Counted from the stretch's first letter, positions 26,479 to 35,780 are shown. The stretch: 64,000 nt of DNA from an uncultured Acetatifactor sp. (GCA_910586215.1 CAJUGH010000013.1:36161-100160), one strand, 5' to 3'. Made by a program: numbers and translations. The notes: a model not told the origin generated them from the letters alone.

Positions 26479-27771
26479 ATGGAACAATACGCGATCAAGG
26501 GCGGGAATCCGCTTGTGGGTGACGTGGAGATCGGAGGGGCCAAGAATGCGGCGCTTCCTATTCTCGCTGCCTCCACCATGACGGATGAGACTGTATATAT
26601 AGAGAATATGCCGGATGTAAGGGACATTAATGTGCTGCTGCAGGCCATGCAGGGAATCGGTGTCATGGTAAAGCGGACAGGCCGTCATGGTGCGGTACTG
26701 AACGCTGGGAACATTAACAGCCTTGTGGTGGAAGATGAAGGAATCAAGAAGATAAGGGCTTCCTATTATCTGCTGGGGGCTTTTCTGGGGAAATACAAGC
26801 ATGCGGAAGTGACCCTGCCAGGGGGATGTGACATTGGATTTAGGGCCATTGACCAGCATATCAAGGGCTTCCGTGCCCTGGGGGCCAGGGTGGTAATCGA
26901 ACATGGCTTGATCAAGGCAGATGCACAGCGCCTTGTGGGAAGCCATATTTATATGGACGTAGTCAGTGTGGGGGCCACCATCAATGTGATGATGGCAGCT
27001 ACCATGGCAGAGGGGATGACCATCATTGAAAACGCAGCAAAGGAACCCCATGTGGTGGACCTGGCCAATTTCCTAAGCAGTATGGGGGCCAATATCAAGG
27101 GGGCCGGCACAGACGTGATTCGGATCCGGGGTGTCCAGAAGCTGCATGGTACGGAATACACCATCATTCCGGACCAGATTGAGGCTGGCACTTTCATGTT
27201 TGCCGGGGCAGTGACAAAAGGGGATGTGACTGTGAAGAATGTGATCCCCAAGCATCTGGAGTCCATTACAGCCAAGCTTCTGGAGATCGGATGCCAGGTG
27301 GAGGAGGCAGATGACTGTATCCGGGTGGTGGCTACCAGGACGTTGGAGCACACCCATGTGAAAACCCTTCCCTATCCGGGCTTTCCCACGGATATGCAGC
27401 CCCAGATTACGGTGGCCCTGGCTCTTTCCAAGGGAACCAGCATTGTGACGGAAAGCGTCTTTGAGAACCGTTTCAAATATGTGGACGAGCTGACCCGGAT
27501 GGGGGCCAGCATCAAGGTGGAGGGCAATACCGCCATCATAACCGGCGTGGAAAAATATACAGGGGCCAGCATATCTGCCCCGGATCTGCGGGCAGGGGCT
27601 GCCCTGGTGCTTGCGGCCCTCACGGCAGAGGGGTATAGCACGGTGGACGATGTCCGCTATATCCAGCGGGGATATGAGGATTTCCATCTGAAGCTTCAGG
27701 CCCTGGGTGCCCAGATCGAACTGGTGGAGACAGAGAAGGACTACCAGAAATTTAAACTAAAGACAGGCTGA
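26479..27771 (+). CDS. murA: UDP-N-acetylglucosamine 1-carboxyvinyltransferase
   Basis: 430 residues, normal for MurA, the first committed enzyme of peptidoglycan synthesis (transfers enolpyruvate from PEP to UDP-GlcNAc). The catalytic C117 lies in LPGGCDIGFR (target residue of fosfomycin, so sensitivity is expected), and the KxxxL region GGAKNAALPIL is present at the N-terminus. Firmicutes often carry two paralogues (murA, murZ); this could be either. The ATG is 34 nt after a family A palindromic repeat. Confidence 0.95.
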   Translation: MEQYAIKGGNPLVGDVEIGGAKNAALPILAASTMTDETVYIENMPDVRDINVLLQAMQGIGVMVKRTGRHGAVLNAGNINSLVVEDEGIKKIRASYYLLGAFLGKYKHAEVTLPGGCDIGFRAIDQHIKGFRALGARVVIEHGLIKADAQRLVGSHIYMDVVSVGATINVMMAATMAEGMTIIENAAKEPHVVDLANFLSSMGANIKGAGTDVIRIRGVQKLHGTEYTIIPDQIEAGTFMFAGAVTKGDVTVKNVIPKHLESITAKLLEIGCQVEEADDCIRVVATRTLEHTHVKTLPYPGFPTDMQPQITVALALSKGTSIVTESVFENRFKYVDELTRMGASIKVEGNTAIITGVEKYTGASISAPDLRAGAALVLAALTAEGYSTVDDVRYIQRGYEDFHLKLQALGAQIELVETEKDYQKFKLKTG

Positions 27772-27799
27772 GCCTGTCTGTATGTCTAAGGGAAAAAAA

Positions 27800-27905
27800 T
27801 TCAGCCCACGCCCATTCGCAAAATCGTGCCTTTCGACACTCCCCGCTGTTTATGCAGCTTCTTTTTGCTCATAAAAAGCTCAACTGTGTTGAACTTGCGT
27901 TCCCT
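27800..27905 (+). repeat. Palindromic repeat family B, copy 2
   Basis: GCCCATTCGCAAAATCGTGCC on the left; CTTCTTTTTGCTCATAA on the right, with GCAAAA/TTTTGC pairing and a GCTGTTTATGCAGC inner hairpin. Shares the CATTCGCA and TTTGCTCAT cores with 14334 and 38015. Confidence 0.55.
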
Positions 27906-27937
27906 CAGTAGAAATCGATGGATGAAAAATCATGCGA

Positions 27938-27981
27938 GCACGATTTTCACCCATACCCTTCCTACTGGCTGAACTTTTATA
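27938..27981 (+). repeat. Repeat family C, copy 2
   Basis: GCACGATTTTCACCCATA then CTGGCTGAACTTTTATA, matching 36650-36690 at most positions. Confidence 0.6.
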
Positions 27982-28001
27982 CATTAAAAATAAAATTTCA
28001 G

Positions 28002-28030
28002 TTGACAGCAGGCATTTTTCATAGTACCCT
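28002..28030 (+). promoter_or_regulatory. metK promoter
   Basis: TTGACA (28002-28007), 17-nt spacer, weak -10 TACCCT (28025-28030). It lies 66 nt before the SAM riboswitch. Confidence 0.5.
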
Positions 28031-28095
28031 TTAGAAAGAATGAATTTCATATGGTTTTCCGCAACAGCTTATACCTTTTTAGGCTGTTTCGGTTT

Positions 28096-28247
28096 CTCTT
28101 ATTCAGAGCTGGTGGAGATACATAGGATCGGTGAAGCCACGGCAACCCCCATTGAGGAAGGTGCCCCCCTGAGCGAGTTTGGATCGAACAATAAGAGGAC
28201 CCAGGAACAAGTGTATTCCAGTCCGCTTATTGTAAGCGGGCTTTTTC
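28096..28247 (+). ncRNA. SAM-I (S-box) riboswitch with terminator
   Basis: The P1 stem CTCTTATT (28096-28103) pairs with AATAAGAG (28190-28197). Between them are the conserved S-box strings CAGAGCTGGTGGAG, GATCGGTGAAGCCACGGCAACC and the downstream pseudoknot/P4 region. An intrinsic terminator follows: CCGCTTA (28223-28229), loop, TAAGCGG, then CTTTTTC. The known mechanism is that SAM stabilises the aptamer and allows termination, so metK is off when SAM is plentiful. AATAAGA of P1 could alternatively pair with TCTTATT at 28246-28252. Confidence 0.95.
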
Positions 28248-28303
28248 TTATTCCCCTTACTCCCCACATAGGCCGGACAGCCTGGAATATAGTAGAAATC
28301 AGT

Positions 28304-28330
28304 GTTACTGTTCACTCTGTTCACAGTAAC
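28304..28330 (+). repeat. Minimal family A hairpin in the metK leader
   Basis: 27 nt; GTTACTGT and ACAGTAAC pair around TCACTCTGTTC. It corresponds to only the first 27 nt of the 135-155 nt family A element and sits between the riboswitch terminator and metK. Confidence 0.65.
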
Positions 28331-28413
28331 AAACCAGTACCTTTTGAAAATCATGACAATTACCCGGCCCATCACATCAGTTGGTTTCATACAACCAGGA
28401 AAGGAAAGATACA

Positions 28414-29601
28414 ATGGAAAAACAGTTATTTACTTCGGAATCTGTCACGGAAGGACATCCTGATAAAGTGTGCGATGCGGTGTCAGATGCCATACTGGAT
28501 GCCTGCATGGAGCAGGATCCTATGAGCCGTGTGGCCTGTGAGACGGCAAGCTGTACAGGCTTTATCCTGGTGACAGGGGAGATCACCACCAAGGCCCAGC
28601 TGGACATTCCTGCCATTGTACGGCAGACCGTGAATGAGATTGGCTACAATGATGCCAGGACAGGTTTTGACGGCCATACCTGCGCAGTGATGGTGGCCCT
28701 GGACAAGCAGTCCCCGGACATTGCCATGGGAGTGGACAAGGCCCTGGAAGCCAGGGAATCCACCTTGAGCGATGCCCAGATCGAGGCTATCGGTGCCGGG
28801 GACCAGGGTATGATGTTTGGGTATGCCACCGATGAGACGGAAGAGATGATGCCCTACCCCATCTCCCTGGCCCATAAACTGGCCAGGCAGCTTGCCAAAG
28901 TGCGCAAGGACGGAACCCTTCCCTATCTTAGGCCCGATGGGAAGAGCCAGGTATCCGTGGAATATGATGAGAATGGCAGGCCGGTGCGCCTGGAGGCAGT
29001 GGTGCTGTCCACCCAGCATGACGAGGAGATCTCTCAGGAGCAGATCCATGCAGATATCCGTAAATATGTATTTGACCCGGTGATCCCCGGTGAACTGGTG
29101 GATGAGAATACCAAGTTCTTCATCAATCCCACAGGCCGTTTTGTCATCGGAGGTCCCCATGGGGATGCCGGACTGACCGGGCGGAAGATCATTGTGGACA
29201 CCTACGGCGGCTACGCCCGCCACGGCGGTGGTGCCTTTTCCGGCAAGGACTGCACCAAGGTGGACAGGAGTGCTGCCTATGCGGCCCGGTATGTGGCGAA
29301 AAACATGGTGGCAGCCGGACTGGCGCAGCGCTGTGAGATCCAGCTCTCCTATGCCATCGGGGTGGCACAGCCCACTTCTGTCATGGTGGACACCTTTGGC
29401 ACTGGGAAGCTTGCGGACGAGAAGCTGGTGGAGATCATCCGGGAGAACTTCGACCTGCGCCCTGCGGGGATCATCAAGATGCTGGACCTGCGCAGGCCCA
29501 TCTACAGGCAGACAGCGGCCTACGGACATTTCGGCCGGGATGACCTGTCCCTGCCCTGGGAGGCCTGCGATAAGGTGGAGGTACTGAAGAAGTATCTGTA
29601 G
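28414..29601 (+). CDS. metK: S-adenosylmethionine synthetase
   Basis: 395 residues from ATG 28414 (MEKQLFTSESVTEGHPDK). MetK joins methionine and ATP to make SAM. Family signatures seen: EGHPDK, GAGDQGMMFGYA, the hexapeptide GGGAFSGKD and the metal and phosphate ligands around it. SD is AGGAAAGGAAAG; an upstream in-frame ATG at 28381 lacks one. The gene is controlled by the SAM riboswitch upstream, so its product closes a feedback loop. Terminator at 29640. Confidence 0.97.
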   Translation: MEKQLFTSESVTEGHPDKVCDAVSDAILDACMEQDPMSRVACETASCTGFILVTGEITTKAQLDIPAIVRQTVNEIGYNDARTGFDGHTCAVMVALDKQSPDIAMGVDKALEARESTLSDAQIEAIGAGDQGMMFGYATDETEEMMPYPISLAHKLARQLAKVRKDGTLPYLRPDGKSQVSVEYDENGRPVRLEAVVLSTQHDEEISQEQIHADIRKYVFDPVIPGELVDENTKFFINPTGRFVIGGPHGDAGLTGRKIIVDTYGGYARHGGGAFSGKDCTKVDRSAAYAARYVAKNMVAAGLAQRCEIQLSYAIGVAQPTSVMVDTFGTGKLADEKLVEIIRENFDLRPAGIIKMLDLRRPIYRQTAAYGHFGRDDLSLPWEACDKVEVLKKYL

Positions 29602-29639
29602 GGTATACGGATAATCAGAATAGCGACAGCAATGAGGTG

Positions 29640-29692
29640 ATACCTTCCGGGCAGACAATGGGAAAAGCCAAAGTCTGTCTGGGAGGTATTTT
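29640..29692 (+). terminator. Terminator of metK
   Basis: A 17-bp stem with G-U pairs: ATACCTTCCGGGCAGAC / GTCTGTCTGGGAGGTAT, followed by TTTTC. Confidence 0.75.
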
Positions 29693-29778
29693 CATGGTTA
29701 ATTATTTTAAAAAGATATAAGATGTATAAGAGGAAATTCAAGTAGTAATCTAAATTGGTTTAGTTGGGTCTAATTTTC

Positions 29779-29806
29779 TTGAAATTATAAGTAGTTTCGT
29801 TATAAT
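29779..29806 (+). promoter_or_regulatory. Sigma-A promoter of dnaE
   Basis: TTGAAA (29779-29784), 16-nt spacer, TATAAT (29801-29806), 72 nt before the ATG. Confidence 0.7.
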
Positions 29807-29878
29807 GAATAAGGAAGATACAATTAGGATGCAGACATACCACCACAGGCCGCCACGGACGGCAGATTGAGAGGAATC

Positions 29879-32800
29879 ATGGCATTTGTACACCTTCACG
29901 TCCACACGGAATACTCCCTTCTGGACGGTTCCAATAAGATCAAGGAATATGTGGCCCGGGTGAAGGAACTGGGCATGGACAGCGCCGCCATCACGGACCA
30001 CGGTGTTATGTATGGCGTCATTGATTTCTACCGGGCAGCAAGGGAGGCAGGGATCAAGCCTATCCTGGGCTGTGAGGTCTATGTGGCGCCGAATTCCCGG
30101 TTCGATAAGGAACTGACAGGAGGGGAGGACCGGTATTACCACCTGGTGCTGCTGGCAGAGAACCAGACTGGCTATGCCAACCTGATGAAGATCGTCAGCC
30201 GCGGGTTCACGGAAGGTTACTATTACCGGCCCAGGGTGGATATGGAGATCCTGGAGAGGTACCATGAGGGACTGGTCGCCCTGTCTGCCTGCCTGGCAGG
30301 GGAGGTGCAGCGCTATATCACAAAGGGACTGCCGGACGAAGCCAGGAAGGCCGCCAGAAAATATGAGGCCTGTTTCGGCAGGGGGAACTACTTCCTGGAG
30401 TTACAGGACCACGGGCTTCCGGAACAGCGCATGGTGAACACGGAACTGCTGAAGATGAGCCGGGAACTGGACATTCCCCTGGTGGCCACCAATGATGTCC
30501 ACTACACCTATGCACAGGATGCGGACTCCCACGATATCCTTCTGTGCCTGCAGACGGGCAAGAAGTTCTCCGATGAGGACAGGATGCGCTATGAGGGCGG
30601 CCAGTATTATGTGAAGAGCGAGGAGGAGATGAAGGGCCTGTTCCCCTATGCCTGGGAGGCGGTGGAGAACACCCAGCGGATCGCGGACCGCTGCCAGGTG
30701 GAGATCGAGTTCGGGGTCACGAAACTGCCTCACTATGAGGTGCCGGAAGGGTATGATTCCTGGAGTTACTTGAACTGGCTCTGTGACCAGGGGATGCAGG
30801 AGCGCTACGGCGATGCCAGTGCCCCTGCCGGGGACACTGGCCAGACCCTTAGGCAGCGGCTGGACTACGAACTGGGCGTGATCCGGAGGATGGGGTATGT
30901 GGACTATTTCCTGATCGTGTGGGACTTCATCAATTATGCCAGGGAAAACGGGATACCTGTGGGGCCTGGCCGTGGTTCCGCAGCGGGAAGCATCGTCTCC
31001 TACTGCTTGAAGATCACCAATATTGATCCCATTCGTTATAATCTGCTCTTTGAGCGTTTTCTGAATCCGGAGCGCGTGTCCATGCCCGATATTGACATAG
31101 ACTTCTGCTTCAACCGCAGACAGGAGGTCATTGACTATGTGGGGAGGAAATACGGTGCGGACAAAGTGGTGCAGATCGTCACCTTCGGTACCCTGGCGGC
31201 CAAAGGTGTGATCCGGGATGTGGGAAGGGTGATGGACCTTCCTTATGCCTTTGTGGATTCCATCGCTAAGATGGTGCCAAATGAACTGAACATTACCATA
31301 GAGCGTGCCCTGGAGAAGAATCCGGAACTGCGTAAGCTCTACCAGGAGGACTCCCAGGTGACCCATTTGATCGATATGTGCAAACGTCTGGAAGGATTGC
31401 CCAGACATACCTCCATGCATGCGGCAGGTGTGGTAATCTGCCCGGAGGCTGCGGACGAGTTTGTGCCCTTATCCCGGGGCAGTGATGGTTCCATCACCAC
31501 CCAGTTCACCATGACCACCCTGGAGGAACTGGGACTTCTGAAGATGGATTTCCTGGGACTGCGCACCCTGACCGTGATCCATGACGCAGTGGAATTTGTC
31601 AGAAAGAGCACCGGAAAAGAGATTGATATCGACCATATTGATTATGACGACAAAAAAGTACTGGATTCCATTGGCACAGGCCGTACGGAAGGGATCTTCC
31701 AGTTGGAAAGTGCAGGGATGAAGAATTTCATGAAGGAACTGCATCCCCAGAACCTGGAGGATATCATTGCCGGGATCTCCCTGTACCGTCCAGGCCCCAT
31801 GGACTTCATCCCCAAGTACATCAAGGGGAAAAATTCCCACAGTGCCGTGGCGTATTCCTGCCCCCAGCTGGAACCCATCCTGGCACCCACCTACGGCTGT
31901 ATCGTATACCAGGAGCAGGTGATGCAGATCGTCCGGGACCTGGGGGGCTATACCCTGGGGCGATCTGACCTGGTGCGCCGGGCCATGAGCAAGAAGAAGC
32001 AGTCTGTCATGGAGAAGGAGAGGGCCAATTTCATCTACGGCAATGAGGAGGAAGGGGTACCCGGCTGTGTGTCCAAGGGGATTGGGGAGAAGGTGGCTGC
32101 AGGCATCTATGAGGATATGATGGACTTTGCCAAATATGCCTTCAACAAGTCCCATGCAGCCTGCTACGCGGTGGTGGCCTACCAGACTGCCTATTTGAAA
32201 TATTATTATCCGGTGGAATTCATGGCAGCCCTGCTGACCTCCGTCATCGACAATCCCGGCAAGGTATCCGAATATATCCTGACCTGCCGCAGCATGGGCA
32301 TCCAGATGCTGCCCCCGGATATCAATGAGGGGGAGAGCGGCTTCTCCGTGACGGGTAAGGGAATCCGCTATGCACTGACAGCCATCAAGACTGTGGGCTG
32401 GCCTGTGGCAGAGGTTATTGAGCAGGAGAGGGCCGCAAGGGGGCCGTTCACCAACTTGAAGGATTTCATTACCCGGGTGGCAGACAAGGAAATCAACAAA
32501 CGGGCCATAGAGAATTTTATCAAGGCAGGTGCCCTGGACAGCCTGGGAGGCACCAGAAAGCAGTTCATGAGTGTATATGTACAGATCCTGGATGCCATCA
32601 CCAGGGACAAGAAGAACAACCTGGCAGGACAGCTCTCCCTCTTCGACATAGCGGACGACTCCCACAAGGAGGAATTCGATATCCGCATGCCGGATGTGGG
32701 GGAATATACCAAAGAGATGCTGCTGGCCTTTGAGAAGGAAGTGCTTGGGATCTACCTAAGCGGGCATCCTATGGAGAGCTACCAGGATCTGTGGAAGCAG

Positions 32801-33598
32801 TATATTACCTACACCACCACGGATTTTGTGCTGGATGAGGAGACAGGCGCGGTCCGGGTGCCGGACCAGGAAGCGGTGGTGCTGGGGGGGATGATTGCGG
32901 ACAAGACCATCAAGTACACCAAGAATGACAAAGTCATGGCTTTCCTGAACCTGGAGGATCTGGTGGGAAATGTGGAGGTGGTGGTATTTCCCAGGGATTA
33001 TGAGCGCTACAGTGGACTTCTGGCAGAGGATGCCAAGATTTTTGTAAGAGGCAGGGCCAGTGTGGAGGAGGACAAAGACGGCAAGCTGATCTGCGAGCAG
33101 ATTGTGACTTTTGAGGACGCTGCCGGGGCAGGAGGTGCCCCTATTTTCCAGAATCGATATGTGGGGAGAAATGGAGGCGGGTTTGGCGCCGGAAGGAGCC
33201 AGAACGGAGGCAGGAGACCTGGCGGGTATGGAAATAGCGCAGGCAGCCAGGCAGGAAACGGGAGCGGTCAAGCGGGAAATGGGAGTAGTTATGCCCAAAG
33301 TGCAGGCGGCAGCCAGGAAAACCCGGCAGCAGGGGCCAGCGGAGCCGGGAACGCGGCCAGGTCCAGACTCCACAGTGGAATCTGGGTGCAGTTTCCAGAC
33401 GCGGACAGCTATTATGCCAGGGAAAGAGAACTTCTGGATACCATAGCGGATTCTGACGGGGATGATGATGTGGTAATTTTCCTGAAAAGCACAAGAGGTT
33501 ACAAGGTGCTGCCCCCCAACCGCCGTGTCCGGGCCGACCAGGCGCTCCAGGAAAAGCTGATGACGGTCTTCGGCCGGGAAAACGTAAAAATTCGTTAA
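29879..33598 (+). CDS. dnaE: DNA polymerase III subunit alpha (DnaE)
   Basis: 1239 residues, C-family polymerase without the intrinsic exonuclease of PolC. The PHP domain starts at residue 1 (FVHLHVHTEYSLLDG); the palm has PDIDIDF with catalytic D404 and D406. HhH and OB domains follow (VVLGGMIADKTIKYTKNDK is the OB start, about 1000). Residues about 1095-1160 form an unusual Gly/Ser/Asn/Gln-rich linker (RPGGYGNSAGSQAGNGSGQ) before a conserved-looking end of about 80 residues. In Firmicutes DnaE works with PolC, extending RNA primers. The ATG at 29879 has GAGAGGA; the TTG at 29867 is rejected. Confidence 0.96.
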   Translation: MAFVHLHVHTEYSLLDGSNKIKEYVARVKELGMDSAAITDHGVMYGVIDFYRAAREAGIKPILGCEVYVAPNSRFDKELTGGEDRYYHLVLLAENQTGYANLMKIVSRGFTEGYYYRPRVDMEILERYHEGLVALSACLAGEVQRYITKGLPDEARKAARKYEACFGRGNYFLELQDHGLPEQRMVNTELLKMSRELDIPLVATNDVHYTYAQDADSHDILLCLQTGKKFSDEDRMRYEGGQYYVKSEEEMKGLFPYAWEAVENTQRIADRCQVEIEFGVTKLPHYEVPEGYDSWSYLNWLCDQGMQERYGDASAPAGDTGQTLRQRLDYELGVIRRMGYVDYFLIVWDFINYARENGIPVGPGRGSAAGSIVSYCLKITNIDPIRYNLLFERFLNPERVSMPDIDIDFCFNRRQEVIDYVGRKYGADKVVQIVTFGTLAAKGVIRDVGRVMDLPYAFVDSIAKMVPNELNITIERALEKNPELRKLYQEDSQVTHLIDMCKRLEGLPRHTSMHAAGVVICPEAADEFVPLSRGSDGSITTQFTMTTLEELGLLKMDFLGLRTLTVIHDAVEFVRKSTGKEIDIDHIDYDDKKVLDSIGTGRTEGIFQLESAGMKNFMKELHPQNLEDIIAGISLYRPGPMDFIPKYIKGKNSHSAVAYSCPQLEPILAPTYGCIVYQEQVMQIVRDLGGYTLGRSDLVRRAMSKKKQSVMEKERANFIYGNEEEGVPGCVSKGIGEKVAAGIYEDMMDFAKYAFNKSHAACYAVVAYQTAYLKYYYPVEFMAALLTSVIDNPGKVSEYILTCRSMGIQMLPPDINEGESGFSVTGKGIRYALTAIKTVGWPVAEVIEQERAARGPFTNLKDFITRVADKEINKRAIENFIKAGALDSLGGTRKQFMSVYVQILDAITRDKKNNLAGQLSLFDIADDSHKEEFDIRMPDVGEYTKEMLLAFEKEVLGIYLSGHPMESYQDLWKQYITYTTTDFVLDEETGAVRVPDQEAVVLGGMIADKTIKYTKNDKVMAFLNLEDLVGNVEVVVFPRDYERYSGLLAEDAKIFVRGRASVEEDKDGKLICEQIVTFEDAAGAGGAPIFQNRYVGRNGGGFGAGRSQNGGRRPGGYGNSAGSQAGNGSGQAGNGSSYAQSAGGSQENPAAGASGAGNAARSRLHSGIWVQFPDADSYYARERELLDTIADSDGDDDVVIFLKSTRGYKVLPPNRRVRADQALQEKLMTVFGRENVKIR

Positions 33599-33742
33599 AA
33601 TAGGGACAGACCTATTGAAAACCGAAAGCAAATAGATTAAAATAAAGCATGACAATCCGGACAGGGCACTGGATTATTACGCCGATGCACGTAAGACGCG
33701 AAGGATTGAGACAGATGGCAGAGATATGGCAGGAGGGTAATC

Positions 33743-34714
33743 ATGGGTGAGATAAAGACAATAGGGATTCTGACCAGCGGAGGAGATGCACCGGGCATGA
33801 ATGCGGCCATCCGTTCCGCGGCGCGGACTGCTATTTCCAGGGGCCTGAAGGTCAAAGGGATCAAGAGAGGCTACATGGGCCTTCTGAATGAAGAGATCAT
33901 AGACATGCAGGCGCGGAATGTGTCTGATATAATCCAGCGGGGCGGCACCATACTGGGGACTGCCAGGTGTCTGGAATTCAAGAGACTTGACATCCAGCAG
34001 AAGGCGGCAGAGATTTGCAGGCAGCATGGTATAGACGGTATTGTGGTAATCGGCGGGGACGGCTCCTACAGGGGTGCCCAGGCGCTGTCCAGACAGGGAA
34101 TCAACACAGTGGGAGTACCGGGTACCATTGACCTGGATATTGCATGTACGGAATATACCATTGGTTTTGACACTGCCGTGAATACGGCCATGCAGGCTAT
34201 AGACAGGGTCAAGGACACTTCTTCTTCCCATGAGCGCTGCAGTATCATCGAGGTCATGGGCCGCAATGCAGGATATATCGCCCTGTGGTGTGGCATTGCA
34301 AATGGCGCTGAGGACGTACTGCTCCCGGAGAAATACCAGTACGATGAGCAGGAGATTATCGACCATATCATAGAGAGCCGCAAGAAGGGCAAGACCCATC
34401 ATCTGATCATCAACGCGGAGGGCATCGGCCACTCCACTTCCATGGCCAGGAGGATAGAAGCGGCTACTGGTGTGGAGACCAGGGCCACGATCCTGGGATA
34501 CATGCAGCGGGGCGGCAACCCCACTGCCATGGACCGCTATTATGCGTCCATCATGGGGGCTTATGCGGTGGACATCATGCTCAAGGGCAAGACCAACCGG
34601 GTGGTGGGATACACACACGGCCAGTTTACGGATTTTGATATCGAGGAAGCATTGCAGATGCAGAAGAGCATTGATGATTACCAGTATGAGGTTGCACAGC
34701 TGCTGACGATATAA
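33743..34714 (+). CDS. pfkA: ATP-dependent 6-phosphofructokinase
   Basis: 323 residues, standard for bacterial PfkA. GGDGS (about 104-108) and GTID rather than the KTID of PPi enzymes point to ATP as donor. The catalytic Asp is D130 in GTIDLDIACTEYTIGFDT; most homologues read TIDND, so N131 is Leu here while D132 is kept. The fructose-6-phosphate region MGRNAGYIAL is intact. Commits glucose to glycolysis. It follows dnaE by 144 nt, an order common in Clostridia, and ends at the terminator 34743-34770. The start has AGGAGGG. Confidence 0.95.
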   Translation: MGEIKTIGILTSGGDAPGMNAAIRSAARTAISRGLKVKGIKRGYMGLLNEEIIDMQARNVSDIIQRGGTILGTARCLEFKRLDIQQKAAEICRQHGIDGIVVIGGDGSYRGAQALSRQGINTVGVPGTIDLDIACTEYTIGFDTAVNTAMQAIDRVKDTSSSHERCSIIEVMGRNAGYIALWCGIANGAEDVLLPEKYQYDEQEIIDHIIESRKKGKTHHLIINAEGIGHSTSMARRIEAATGVETRATILGYMQRGGNPTAMDRYYASIMGAYAVDIMLKGKTNRVVGYTHGQFTDFDIEEALQMQKSIDDYQYEVAQLLTI

Positions 34715-34742
34715 GGGAATGTGGCATAAATGGTATATTGGA

Positions 34743-34770
34743 GAAGGGGCAGGCAACTGCCCCTTCTTTT
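34743..34770 (+). terminator. Terminator of pfkA
   Basis: GAAGGGGCAG, loop GCAA, CTGCCCCTTC, then TTTT. Confidence 0.9.
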
Positions 34771-34792
34771 CAGCCCGGATGGTGCGGTGGCA

Positions 34793-34935
34793 GACGGACA
34801 GACAGGAAAAAGAGGACGGGAAAAGAGGACAGAAAAGCAGGCAGGAAAAGACGAACAGGAAAACAGGATAAAAAAGCAGGCAGGAAAAGACAGACAGGAA
34901 AGGCAGGAATGATAGACAGGAATGATAGACAGGGG
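34793..34935 (+). repeat. Purine-rich imperfect tandem repeats
   Basis: About 140 nt of nearly pure A/G on one strand, with units such as GCAGGCAGGAAAAGAC (twice) and GGAATGATAGACA (twice). No convincing coding. It leads straight into the GGGGGTG ribosome site of the methyltransferase gene. Confidence 0.6.
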
Positions 34936-34943
34936 GTGTGGCC

Positions 34944-35759
34944 ATGATTACCAGCAGTTCCAATCCAAAGGTAAAACAGGTGGTGCAGTGGCAGGAGAAG
35001 GCTAAGGAGAGACGCAGCGCAGGGATTTTCCTGGCAGAAGGATGGAAGATGTATGAGGAGGCTCCGGCAGGGGAAATCTGTCAAGTATATGTGTCCGAAC
35101 AGGCCCTGGAGAAGGCCCTGGCACATCCCGGCATTGGCAGGAAGCTGCGGGAGACAGGATATGAGACAGTGTCTGGGGAGGTGTTCCGGAAAATGTCGGA
35201 CACCCAGGCACCCCAGGGACTGCTCTGTGTGGTGAGGCAGCCCCGGTACAGCCTGGAGGACATGCTCCGGGTTGCATGTCCTCTCCTGGTGGTACTGGAG
35301 AACCTGCAGGACCCCGGGAACCTGGGCACGATCCTGCGGACCGGGGAAGGGGCCGGGGTCACGGGGATCATTATGACTGGACAGACGGCAGATATCTTTA
35401 ATCCAAAGGTCATTCGCTCTACCATGGGATCCATCTATCGGGTTCCCTTCGTATATGTGGAAGACATGGCAGAAACCATGGGGAAACTGCATGAGGCCCA
35501 TGTCACGGCTTACGCGGCACACCTGGAGGGGAAGCGGGAGTATGACACATTCTCCTTCCGGGAAGGGACAGCTTTCCTGATTGGCAATGAGGGACAGGGA
35601 CTGAGCAGGGAACTGGCTTCCCTGGCAGATACCTATCTGAAGATTCCCATGGAAGGGCAGGTGGAATCTTTGAATGCCGCAGTGGCGGCTTCCCTTCTGC
35701 TGTATGAGGCCCATAGGAACCGGAAGGGAAAAGGCTTAGGGAGCAACCAAATACGCTGA
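34944..35759 (+). CDS. SpoU/TrmH-family rRNA 2'-O-methyltransferase
   Basis: 271 residues from ATG 34944 (GTG 34938 is an alternative). N-terminal substrate-binding domain (KVKQVVQWQEKAKERRS..FLAEGWKMYEEA), then the SPOUT knot with the three family motifs: LQDPGNLGTILRTGEGAG, FLIGNEGQGLS and ESLNAAVAASLLLYE. Methylates a ribose in 23S rRNA or tRNA with SAM; the site cannot be told from sequence. In Clostridia this gene often lies near pheS or dnaE; here it follows pfkA. Confidence 0.92.
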   Translation: MITSSSNPKVKQVVQWQEKAKERRSAGIFLAEGWKMYEEAPAGEICQVYVSEQALEKALAHPGIGRKLRETGYETVSGEVFRKMSDTQAPQGLLCVVRQPRYSLEDMLRVACPLLVVLENLQDPGNLGTILRTGEGAGVTGIIMTGQTADIFNPKVIRSTMGSIYRVPFVYVEDMAETMGKLHEAHVTAYAAHLEGKREYDTFSFREGTAFLIGNEGQGLSRELASLADTYLKIPMEGQVESLNAAVAASLLLYEAHRNRKGKGLGSNQIR

Positions 35760-35780
35760 AGCGGTTGCGGGGCATTTGAT

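Larger units (their letters stand above)
27772..28095 (+). other. murA-metK intergenic region, repeat-rich
   Basis: Contains a family B repeat (27800-27905), a family C repeat (27938-27981) and the metK promoter (28002-28030). CGCAAAATCGTGC at the left and GCACGATTTTC at the right form a long-range inverted repeat. No gene. Confidence 0.6.

Noticed and set aside
30401..32665. Minus-strand ORFs of 339 and 398 codons over dnaE
   Set aside because: Antisense shadows of a certain gene; no starts with ribosome sites and no family resemblance.
34793..34935. Possible CRISPR-like tandem repeat
   Set aside because: Units are short, irregular and without spacers of equal length; purine-only composition.
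33677..34963. 428-codon minus-strand ORF over pfkA
   Set aside because: Antisense to pfkA and the purine repeats; its Phe/Leu/Ser-rich start comes from the A/G-rich tract.
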